Shown: piece by piece, positions 19,257-27,547 of the stretch | Layout: every line of letters starts with the position of its first letter | How positions within the stretch are numbered: position 1 is the first letter of the stretch | Origin: Oscillospiraceae bacterium | GTDB taxonomy: Bacteria > Bacillota > Clostridia > Oscillospirales > Oscillospiraceae | DNA length: 64,000 nt | NCBI GenBank assembly: GCA_024697625.1 | Contig: JAILFJ010000146.1 | Span: 45,074-109,073, forward strand | Direction of reading: 5' to 3' | Program-made: the position numbers and the translations under genes | Notes under the pieces: generated by a model | What the model was told of the DNA's origin: nothing | The model's database searches: none | The model's input: only the letters and a program-made list of their open reading frames with translations

Positions 19257-21127
19257 GCTGACGGTACGAGTTCCGGGTGTGTAGAGATATAGTACATCAG
19301 GTTATCATATTGCTGTAAGAGAAGACTGCCGTTTTCAGACAGCTGCGAAGTGAACTGTCCATCTTCATAATAAAAGCCGTCAGTGTTTATCACGGGCAAG
19401 GATGTGAGTACTCGATCAGTAAAGCGCATGACAGAATTGCCTTCCCATCCCAGTGCCTGAAACAGAACATTCATCAGATATCCTGAACTGATGAGCGGAC
19501 CGGAACCTGAAAACTCTGTTTCAAGCATTGTTTGAGCGGCGGGGTTTGCCCAGATGACGTAAGGAGTTGAAAAACGATTGAGCAAGGTTTCAGCATCGTG
19601 TACATTGAGATCGATACCAAGCTCTTTGTATACTGAGTTGCCATCACCCAGCCAGGGTTTATGATCTCCGTAGAACATCAGGACGGTCGGGACATCCAGG
19701 CTGCGCAGTTCATTTGAAACCTGAAGGAGCAGGTCGGAGGTTTCTTTTACAGAGCCAAGATAATTATTCAAGATATATTGCGTTTCGGCCGAATATGAAT
19801 CGCCGTTCCAGTATTGCTGATCATACTCATATTGATCTGAAGAATAGGGACTGTGCCCCTGTATGGTCACATTGAAAGAAAAAACAGAATTGCCGTCCCT
19901 GCATTTGCTGATAAAGTCCTGTGTTGCCTCTGGTATCAGTATATGGTCACAGAGCCATGGATTTGTGAGATCTGCAAGCTGGGTTTGATAGCGGTTCTCC
20001 GTAAACCAGTACTCCTGAAAGCCCATATAGGACATTACGTTTCCGCGGTTGTAGAAAGCCTGGTGATTAGGGTGACTCCCTGTTGTCATATAGCCCTGGT
20101 TTCTTAAAAACCAGACATAGGTCAAGGCAGGCTTGCGGTATTCCGGCATTTTGTAATTGCCGGAGAGAAAACACCTTTCTGTGAATACGGTACCGCCGGC
20201 GAACACACTTGTGATCTGCTGCCCACTGATTCCTTCTTTCTGCAATTGATGGAAGCCCTCATAGACGTCATCGCGTATGCCGCTTATGCCCAGCTCGGTA
20301 AGATCGCAGAACGCTTCCAGCTGGAATGCCAGAATATTAACTCTTTTGTTGTCCGGTATACGGCTGTCGCCGGTATCCTCTGATTCAAGAAGCACTGCGG
20401 CCTCAGCTTCATTATAGCTCTCTCCGGAATAGGTATCTTTGATGCTGTATATGAATTGATAAATAAAGCCTTTGGAGACTTGCTGTTGCTGCGTCCATCC
20501 GGGTATTACCTGACTGGATCCCGTAAGGCCGCTGTTGTATAATTCTTCATTTGAGTATACGTTTCTCCACAGGGGATAAAGAGAGAGGGCTATCAGGAAC
20601 AGCAGAATACCGCGAGCCCTCAGATTCATTCTCTGATGGATAAAAAAACCGAGAAACAGAGACCCCAGTATGATGAGTAAAACAGCGAGAATGAGCCTGA
20701 GATTCGGGGTCATATCATAATGGTTGGCGACTCTTAAAGCGGTGCCGACCGAAGAAAGGTCAGAAAAAAGAAAGGGCTCATTTCTGAATTTGAGCTTAAA
20801 GAAATCACCCACTGAAGCCGCAATAAAGATTACGGAAGTGCATAGAAAGGATACCCACTGCCTGTTAAAGACGCACAGAAAAGCTGTTTGAATAATCAGA
20901 ACAGGAAGCCAGTTCAATAAAAACAGAACAGGATGCTCGAAATAATTATAGAAGAAGGAAATATCCATCATACCGAGACCGAGAAGAAGGCAGGAGCAGC
21001 AGATGGCGGCAGATGAAAAAACTGTGACTGCAAAAATGGAAAGATATGTTGCTGCTGGGCCAGACCGCTCAGCCCTGTTCATGTGGGTCTGCGCAGCAGA
21101 TCTGTTTTTATTGGAAGAACGAAACAT
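19253..21127 (-). CDS. LTA synthase-like sulfatase-domain membrane protein
   Basis: NKRVNILAFQLEAFCDLTELG..GTVFTERCFLSGNY..TMFYGDHKPWLGDGNSVY; five N-terminal TM; start at ATG 21127 preceded by GGAGG. Confidence 0.88.
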   Translation of the reverse strand: MFRSSNKNRSAAQTHMNRAERSGPAATYLSIFAVTVFSSAAICCSCLLLGLGMMDISFFYNYFEHPVLFLLNWLPVLIIQTAFLCVFNRQWVSFLCTSVIFIAASVGDFFKLKFRNEPFLFSDLSSVGTALRVANHYDMTPNLRLILAVLLIILGSLFLGFFIHQRMNLRARGILLFLIALSLYPLWRNVYSNEELYNSGLTGSSQVIPGWTQQQQVSKGFIYQFIYSIKDTYSGESYNEAEAAVLLESEDTGDSRIPDNKRVNILAFQLEAFCDLTELGISGIRDDVYEGFHQLQKEGISGQQITSVFAGGTVFTERCFLSGNYKMPEYRKPALTYVWFLRNQGYMTTGSHPNHQAFYNRGNVMSYMGFQEYWFTENRYQTQLADLTNPWLCDHILIPEATQDFISKCRDGNSVFSFNVTIQGHSPYSSDQYEYDQQYWNGDSYSAETQYILNNYLGSVKETSDLLLQVSNELRSLDVPTVLMFYGDHKPWLGDGNSVYKELGIDLNVHDAETLLNRFSTPYVIWANPAAQTMLETEFSGSGPLISSGYLMNVLFQALGWEGNSVMRFTDRVLTSLPVINTDGFYYEDGQFTSQLSENGSLLLQQYDNLMYYISTHPELVPSA

Positions 21128-21269
21128 GACAGATAAGCCTCCGAAATAGTATGTTGCCGTCTGCTGCGCACAGTCTAACACACGGAAGTGAATAATTCAA
21201 GTTTTGCGGAATGCGGATGGGGAGCAGTGTGAATAAAGAAATGGGATTAAAACCTGAAAGGAATCAGGA

Positions 21270-22733
21270 ATGGATGTTAACCTGAATAACCGTAAAAAGC
21301 CGGATTATCGCAGTCTGCTGTGCTCTGCTGTGCTGACATTGTTTTCATTCCTGATGATTCTCGGCGTGGCGCTCGGGACCTTCGGCAACTTCCGGCACAG
21401 GTCGTATACACTGGCACTGATGATTTCGGCTGCTTTGACGGGATGCCTGTTTCTGTGCCGAAGAGGCTTGGAAAAAGCATGCAGACGGCTGGAAGAAATC
21501 CCGGCCTGGAAGACTGCGCTGGTCCTTGCCGGGCTGTGCCTGCTGCTTAACGGCGCGTGGGTGCTGCTGTTTCGACCCGAACAGGCTCCGGACTATCAGA
21601 CCTTCTATCAGGCGGCGGTTGATCTGTCAGAAGGGCAGCATCCCCAGAACAGAGCCTATATCGCGATGTTTCCGCACATTCTTGGCTACGCTTCCTTTCT
21701 CAGTGTTTTTCTCAGACTGTTCGGCCGAAGCCTTATGACGGCCGCCGCAGTTAATGTGGCGCTGACGACGCTTTCCGGACTGATCCTGTTTACCCTGTGC
21801 CTGAAATGGAGAGGACGGGCCGCAGCCTGCTTTGGCTTTGCATTCTGGATCCTTTGTCCGTCCAAAACTCTGTACAATACCATGACGCTGTCCGAGCCTT
21901 ACTATACTTTTCTCATTCTGTTATGGTTCCTCTGTGTCGTCAGCGAGCAACGGACGCTTGTATCGAGGGCTTTTTTGGGTATGATGTCCGGAGTGCTTCT
22001 TCGACTAGTCAACACGGCAAGACCGATCGGTGTCATTCCAATCATTGCCCTTGCTGTCTGGCTGTTGTTTCTCTCAGCTCCGGCAGAGAGAAAGGAAAAT
22101 GGCTTTAAGTGGTTTGTTTTTCTTTCGGGGCTCCTGTGCGTTTACCTGATTACAGGCCCGATCTGGGAAAAATATATGACGGAACAGCTGGAACAGAGAC
22201 CGGCTTCCGTTCCGGGATACAGCGTTTATGTCGGCTTTAATCCGGATACACAGGGAACCTATTCAGATGCAGATATGGATCTGTTGCAGAGCCGCTATTT
22301 CGGGGAATATGATGAAGACGCTGATTCTGCGCAGAAAAGCATGCTGGAGGCTGCCAGACTGAGGATAGCAGAGAATAAAAACAGAATTCCCGGAATAATT
22401 CTCCATAAGCTGGGTGTGCTGCTGGGACATGACGAGGGAGGAGCATATTACTCTAAAGAGAGTCTATCCCCGCGCTGCTATTCCGTTCTGTGTGTGCTCA
22501 GCAATATCTGGTATTATTTCATAAGCCTGCTGGCTGTATGCGGAAGTCTTGATTTCATGAGGCGCAGAGAGAACTCGATCTGGATTGTTCTGCCGCTTTT
22601 TGGAGTTGGGCTGATTCTGGCTCAGCTTCTGGTGGAGGTAGCGGCAAGATATCATTATGCTCTGATTCCGGTACTGGCTGTGCTTGCGGCTTCCGGGACA
22701 GACAGATTATGGAAACGGGGAGAAACAGAATGA
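21270..22733 (+). CDS. GT39-like multi-TM glycosyltransferase
   Basis: RPEQAPDYQTFYQAAVDLSEGQ..MFPHILGYASFLSVFLRLFG; about 11 TM. Confidence 0.65.
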   Translation: MDVNLNNRKKPDYRSLLCSAVLTLFSFLMILGVALGTFGNFRHRSYTLALMISAALTGCLFLCRRGLEKACRRLEEIPAWKTALVLAGLCLLLNGAWVLLFRPEQAPDYQTFYQAAVDLSEGQHPQNRAYIAMFPHILGYASFLSVFLRLFGRSLMTAAAVNVALTTLSGLILFTLCLKWRGRAAACFGFAFWILCPSKTLYNTMTLSEPYYTFLILLWFLCVVSEQRTLVSRAFLGMMSGVLLRLVNTARPIGVIPIIALAVWLLFLSAPAERKENGFKWFVFLSGLLCVYLITGPIWEKYMTEQLEQRPASVPGYSVYVGFNPDTQGTYSDADMDLLQSRYFGEYDEDADSAQKSMLEAARLRIAENKNRIPGIILHKLGVLLGHDEGGAYYSKESLSPRCYSVLCVLSNIWYYFISLLAVCGSLDFMRRRENSIWIVLPLFGVGLILAQLLVEVAARYHYALIPVLAVLAASGTDRLWKRGETE

Positions 22734-23890
22734 ATTTTCGGGGAGTCAGGATACTGCTGTTGGATGGTTACGGTCGGCAGATTCCCTCTGTCCTGAGACA
22801 GCTGCATGACCTGGGCTGCGTAGTGACAACTGTAAACAGTTCACGACTGGATGTGGGCTACACCTCCAGATATCCTTCACGCCGGCTGCTCTGCAAGGAT
22901 TCTAAGAACAACCTGGAAGCGCTGAAGCGCCTGCTGGATGAAGAAATCCCTTCCGGCAGATACGACGCAGTATTTCCGATGCTGGAGCCTTCTACAGAGC
23001 TCTGCCTGCAGTATGAGGAAGTATATGGAAAACATGTCCGGATTATTGCTGCACCTAGGGAAGCTTTTGAGATTGCCTACGACAAGCAGAAGACGATGAT
23101 GGCATGCATGAACAATGGGATTCAATGTCCGCGGACGAAAGCGGATGGGGAAGCGTTTGATGACTTTCTGTCAAAGGTCGGTTTCCCGCTCGCGGTGAAG
23201 CCGCGGAAAGGCACGGGATCGATCGGATTTCATCGCATAAACAATATGCACGAATGGAAGGCTCTCCTGGGCACTGGTTTTCAGCCCGAAGAGAATGTGA
23301 TCCAGGAGTATATCCCGCAGACAGATACCCAGTATATCGGGATATTCATGCTGGACCAGAATCAGGAACTGAAGTCTGCGGTGATCTGCGATAAGCATCG
23401 GTGGTATCCGATTGACGGCGGAGCAGCTTCGTATGTCCAGACCGTTGACAAGCCGGAACTCATAGAGAGTGGATACAGGCTGCTGAAGGCAATAGGCTGG
23501 AAGGGAGAAGCCCATCTGGATTTTATCGGGGATCCAAGGGAAAACGGCAGGGCGAAGCTGATGGAGATCAACGGGAGAATCCCGGCCAGCATCAAAATCT
23601 GCTGGTGTGTCGGAATCCCGATTATCCAGCAGGATTTGCAGTACGCCTTTGATCAGCCGGTAGAAAATCATCTGAAGAGTACAAAAAAGGGATACGGCCT
23701 TCGCTATCTGCAGACAGATTTCCTGTGGCTGCTGAAGTCTCCGAATCGTTTTCATACCAGTCCGTCGTGGTTTGATTTCCGAAACAGTCAGGACTTTATC
23801 TGGAGCTGGCAGGATCCCGTCCCTTTCCTGTCCTATTCCGTTTCTCATCTGCTGTCTTTCCGCAGGGATATGAAAAAAAGAAAACGATAG
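22730..23890 (+). CDS. ATP-grasp domain ligase
   Basis: ILLLDGYGRQIPSVLRQLHDLG..FPLAVKPRKGTGSIGFHRI..EAHLDFIGD..KLMEINGRIPASI. Confidence 0.85.
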   Translation: MNFRGVRILLLDGYGRQIPSVLRQLHDLGCVVTTVNSSRLDVGYTSRYPSRRLLCKDSKNNLEALKRLLDEEIPSGRYDAVFPMLEPSTELCLQYEEVYGKHVRIIAAPREAFEIAYDKQKTMMACMNNGIQCPRTKADGEAFDDFLSKVGFPLAVKPRKGTGSIGFHRINNMHEWKALLGTGFQPEENVIQEYIPQTDTQYIGIFMLDQNQELKSAVICDKHRWYPIDGGAASYVQTVDKPELIESGYRLLKAIGWKGEAHLDFIGDPRENGRAKLMEINGRIPASIKICWCVGIPIIQQDLQYAFDQPVENHLKSTKKGYGLRYLQTDFLWLLKSPNRFHTSPSWFDFRNSQDFIWSWQDPVPFLSYSVSHLLSFRRDMKKRKR

Positions 23891-23899
23891 AAAAAAGAC

Positions 23900-23928
23900 T
23901 TGACAGAAGAGAGATTAGACTGTATTAT
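23900..23928 (+). promoter_or_regulatory. Sigma-A-type promoter
   Basis: TTGACA (23900-23905), 17-nt spacer, TATTAT (23923-23928), upstream of the LysR gene. Confidence 0.7.
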
Positions 23929-23964
23929 AAGCACACGCTTAAGAGGTATATGCGTGTGCTTATA
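23926..23964. repeat. Perfect 13-bp inverted repeat overlapping -10/+1 (putative operator or 5'UTR hairpin)
   Basis: TATAAGCACACGC (23926-23938) / GCGTGTGCTTATA (23952-23964). Confidence 0.75.
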
Positions 23965-23984
23965 TTTATGCTGATGGAGAAACG

Positions 23985-24914
23985 ATGAATCCAAGAAACT
24001 ATGACAGCTATGTCTTTCAGATTCAGAAGCAGGGCAGCATGACGAAGGCTGCGGCCGCTCTGGGAATCTCTCAGCCGGCGCTCAGTTCCGGGTTGACAAA
24101 TCTTGAGAAAGAGCTGGGGTTTCAGATCTTCAACCGGCGTACTGTACCGATCTCCCTTACGCCGGAAGGGCGCTTATATATGTCATATATTGACAGGCTC
24201 CAGGTGCTGGAAGAGGATTTTGAGAGAAGACTTGACAGCCTGAAGAAAGAAGCTGGACAAAGTGTGACAATCGGAGGAGCGGTAGCCTATATCGAATCTC
24301 TGGTTGCCGAGGCGATGACAGCCCTTTTGACAGAGCATCCGGAGTACCGTGTGGAGATCAAGGTGGCACCGATCTCTGAGCTTATCGAAATGGCAGAAAG
24401 AGGTACTCTGCAATGCTTTATCTCCACAAGCGGAGAGCTACCCGAAGAGTTTGAACGTGTTATGGTCAAGCGTGAAAAGCTGTATTTATGCATTCCGGCT
24501 TCCGATATCCTGAACCGTCAGCTTGCGGAATATCAGACATCACCCGGCAGGGAAGGAAAACGTTTTGATTACAGTGTTCTTTCGGGAAGACGATTTATCC
24601 TGATGGAAGATGGGCAGCCGATGCAAGACCAGATGAATCGTTTTCTGAAGGAATATGGGCTGCCGGATAACAGCCGAATCCGGGTGAATCAGACGTCTAC
24701 GGCGGTCAATCTTGCCGCCCGGGGTGAGGGACTCTGCATCGCATCGGAAGACGCCCTGAAACGGGGTGTTGATCTTTCCAATCTGCGGATCTATTCTCTG
24801 CCGGAGACGATATCTGCCAGGGAGATCTATATAGCCTATCTGAAAGGACTGTACCTTCCGGAGGCATGTAAGAAACTGATCAATAAAATCATTTTAACAG
24901 GAGGAACAAAATGA
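23985..24914 (+). CDS. LysR-family transcriptional regulator
   Basis: FQIQKQGSMTKAAAALGISQPALSSGLTNLEKELGFQIFNRRTVPISLTPEGRLY. Confidence 0.93.
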   Translation: MNPRNYDSYVFQIQKQGSMTKAAAALGISQPALSSGLTNLEKELGFQIFNRRTVPISLTPEGRLYMSYIDRLQVLEEDFERRLDSLKKEAGQSVTIGGAVAYIESLVAEAMTALLTEHPEYRVEIKVAPISELIEMAERGTLQCFISTSGELPEEFERVMVKREKLYLCIPASDILNRQLAEYQTSPGREGKRFDYSVLSGRRFILMEDGQPMQDQMNRFLKEYGLPDNSRIRVNQTSTAVNLAARGEGLCIASEDALKRGVDLSNLRIYSLPETISAREIYIAYLKGLYLPEACKKLINKIILTGGTK

Positions 24915-25894
24915 AAATGCTGAGAAACAGGATACTGTCGGTTCTGTGCGTAATCGCAATTATGCTTCTTGCTGGATGCGGCGCGCAGAATACAACTGCA
25001 AAGAACGGAGAAACGACGGCAGCGGAGGCGAAACCGACCAAGACGATCAACATAGCATACCAGGGTGGGATCGGATATGCGCCGATTCATGTGATGGAGA
25101 CAAAGAATCTCATTGAAAAGAATTATCCCGGTGAGATTAAGGTAACTTTTCAGAAACTGGATTCGGGTGCAGCCATCAATGAGGGAATCATCGGCGGGAG
25201 TATCCAGATCGGATGCATGGGTGTGGCACCGGCCGTGTCTGGTGCTGCAGCAGGAATTCCCTATAAAATCGTATCCGGTCTCTGTGCCCAATCCCATGGC
25301 CTGATGTCCAACAATCCTGAGATCAGAACATTGGCGGACATCAAGGATACTGATAAGATTGCACTTGTCAACACCGGTTCCATTCAGCATATCCTCCTCG
25401 CCATGACTGCCGAGAAGGTACTGGGAGATGCGCATGCATTGGATAACAACATCCAGAAAATGTCACATGCCGAGGGTATGGCAGCTTTGGAATCTGGTAC
25501 GGTACAGCTTCATCTGACATCCTCTCCTTTTATCTATCAGGAACGGGCCAATGAGAGATACAATGAGCTTACGGAGCTGAACGAGGTCTGGCCGGTCGGA
25601 AATACATTTCTGGTTGCGATGGCTTCAGAGTCAATCAGTGAAGATCAAGAGCTGTTCCAAGCTGTAAAGAAAGCCTTTGATGAAGCGATTCGTTTCATCA
25701 ATGAAGACCGGAAAGGAATTGTCGAGATTGAGTCGAGATATCTCGGGCTGGAGCCGGAAGAAGTGGAAGCCGATCTGAATCAGCCGGAGTGCCAGTTTTC
25801 CGCGGAACTCAAAGGGGTACAGGATATGGCAGATTTTATGTATCGTGCCGGATTTATCGAGAAAGAGATGAAAGCGGAAGATCTGATGTTCTGA
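24911..25894 (+). CDS. ABC transporter substrate-binding lipoprotein (SsuA/TauA/NMT1-like)
   Basis: Lipobox LLAGCG; TINIAYQGGIGYAPIHVMETKNLIEKNYP..INEGIIGGSIQIGCMGVAPAVSG. Confidence 0.88.
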   Translation: MKMLRNRILSVLCVIAIMLLAGCGAQNTTAKNGETTAAEAKPTKTINIAYQGGIGYAPIHVMETKNLIEKNYPGEIKVTFQKLDSGAAINEGIIGGSIQIGCMGVAPAVSGAAAGIPYKIVSGLCAQSHGLMSNNPEIRTLADIKDTDKIALVNTGSIQHILLAMTAEKVLGDAHALDNNIQKMSHAEGMAALESGTVQLHLTSSPFIYQERANERYNELTELNEVWPVGNTFLVAMASESISEDQELFQAVKKAFDEAIRFINEDRKGIVEIESRYLGLEPEEVEADLNQPECQFSAELKGVQDMADFMYRAGFIEKEMKAEDLMF

Positions 25895-25895
25895 G

Positions 25896-26672
25896 ATGAA
25901 GAAGAAACAAGACATTCTGATTCAACTTGCTTTTATAGTCTTCTGCGGAATCTGCTGGCAGCTCTATGCAAAAAGCCGAAATGTGATGGGCTTTCCGCCT
26001 CTGGATGTGATTTTCGCAAAGCTGATAGACTGCTTTACCAATGAGCGCAGACCGATTCTTCTTTATCTGCTGCGTTCGATTGTAGCGATTGTCAAAGGCC
26101 TTGGAGCGGGGGCGATCCTCGCGCTGCTTTTTTCAAGTCTGTCCATCATCAGCAGGGTTTTTGGGTTGCTCTATAATCTTCTGGTCTCCGTCTTTGACCT
26201 GCTGCCCGGTGTTGCGCTTCTGCCGATCCTGATGATCACGGTTGGAGCGAACGATACGTCTATTCTGATTCTTGTGATCCATTCTGTGCTGTGGCCAATG
26301 TCCAGGAGCCTGATCGATGGGTTCAGGACTACTCCGAAGATCTATCTGGAATCGGGGCAGAACATCGGTCTGACAGCAGCCGGCCTGATCTTCGGCGTGT
26401 ATATTCCGGCTTCTTTCGCCAGCATTCTGTCCGGGATTAAGGTTGGCTGGGCAAGAGCCTGGCGAGGGCTGATCAGCGCAGAGATGATTTTTGGTGCAGC
26501 CCAGTCGGCGGGAATCGGCGTGTTTATCAACAATGCCCGTACGGTTTGGATCGATTACCCGGCGGTTTATGCGGCGCTCATCCTTGTGATTCTGGTCGGG
26601 GTGATTGTTGAGTATGGGATATTCCAACAGATCGAAAAGCGTACGGTGAAAAAATGGGGTATGGTCCGATGA
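25896..26672 (+). CDS. ABC transporter permease (SsuC/TauC-like)
   Basis: IYLESGQNIGLTAAGLIFGVYIPASFASILSGIKVGWARAWRGLISAEMI. Confidence 0.9.
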   Translation: MKKKQDILIQLAFIVFCGICWQLYAKSRNVMGFPPLDVIFAKLIDCFTNERRPILLYLLRSIVAIVKGLGAGAILALLFSSLSIISRVFGLLYNLLVSVFDLLPGVALLPILMITVGANDTSILILVIHSVLWPMSRSLIDGFRTTPKIYLESGQNIGLTAAGLIFGVYIPASFASILSGIKVGWARAWRGLISAEMIFGAAQSAGIGVFINNARTVWIDYPAVYAALILVILVGVIVEYGIFQQIEKRTVKKWGMVR

Positions 26673-27430
26673 AGGAAGTCCTGAAGATTGAACACCTGAG
26701 CAAGGCGTATCTCACCCAGGGAAACCGGATGAGAATTCTGGAGGATCTGAACCTGACGGTTGTAGAACGGGAGTTTCTGTGTATACTGGGGCCTTCCGGT
26801 TGTGGAAAATCAACGCTTCTGCGATGCATTGCTGGATTTGAAGACTTTGAAGGAACGATGATCTGCAACGGGAAGACTGTGAAAGGCCCGTCCACAGAGC
26901 GTATTATGGTGTTCCAGGATTACAATCAGCTGTTTCCCTGGAAAAGTGTGGCTGAAAATCTGGAATATCCTCTGAAGATCAAAGGCATGCGGGATAAACA
27001 TGAGAGGAGAGCTGTGACGGAGGAATATCTTTCCAAAGTTGGACTCGCTGAATATCGTGATTTTTATCCACATGAGCTGTCGGGAGGAATGAAGCAGCGA
27101 GTTGCCATTGCAAAGGCTCTTGCGCTGAAGCCGGAGATCATTCTTATGGACGAGCCGTTTGCGGCACTGGATGCAATCACAAGGAACAGACTGCAGGCGG
27201 AGCTGCAGAGAATATTTACAGAAGAAAAGATTACGGTAATCTTTGTCACGCACAATATTCAGGAAGCACTGACACTTGGAACCAGGGTAATACTGATGGA
27301 CAGTGACGGCGCGGTGAGAATCGACAAAATCAATCCGTTGGAAAAACCGGTAAAACCGTCTTCACCAGGCTATGGAGAACTTTGGGATTTATATTCACAG
27401 GGGTTGGAAGGGCGATTCCCAGCAGATTAG
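26669..27430 (+). CDS. ABC transporter ATP-binding protein (SsuB/TauB-like)
   Basis: LGPSGCGKSTLL Walker A, LSGGMKQR signature, ILMDEPFAALD Walker B; ATGA overlap with permease. Confidence 0.95.
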   Translation: MKEVLKIEHLSKAYLTQGNRMRILEDLNLTVVEREFLCILGPSGCGKSTLLRCIAGFEDFEGTMICNGKTVKGPSTERIMVFQDYNQLFPWKSVAENLEYPLKIKGMRDKHERRAVTEEYLSKVGLAEYRDFYPHELSGGMKQRVAIAKALALKPEIILMDEPFAALDAITRNRLQAELQRIFTEEKITVIFVTHNIQEALTLGTRVILMDSDGAVRIDKINPLEKPVKPSSPGYGELWDLYSQGLEGRFPAD

Positions 27431-27502
27431 AAAGGGCCTGCGTGGAAAACGAAAACTAATGCAGCTACAAGAAAAGTACGATACAGTGTCATGTATAAAA
27501 CC

Positions 27503-27530
27503 AACCCGGCTCAGAGAGCCGGGTTGAAAA
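27503..27530. terminator. Bidirectional rho-independent terminator
   Basis: AACCCGGCT-cagag-AGCCGGGTT, flanked by A-rich and T/A-rich tracts between convergent genes. Confidence 0.8.
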
Positions 27531-27547
27531 AATTATGTTGGCTTGTT

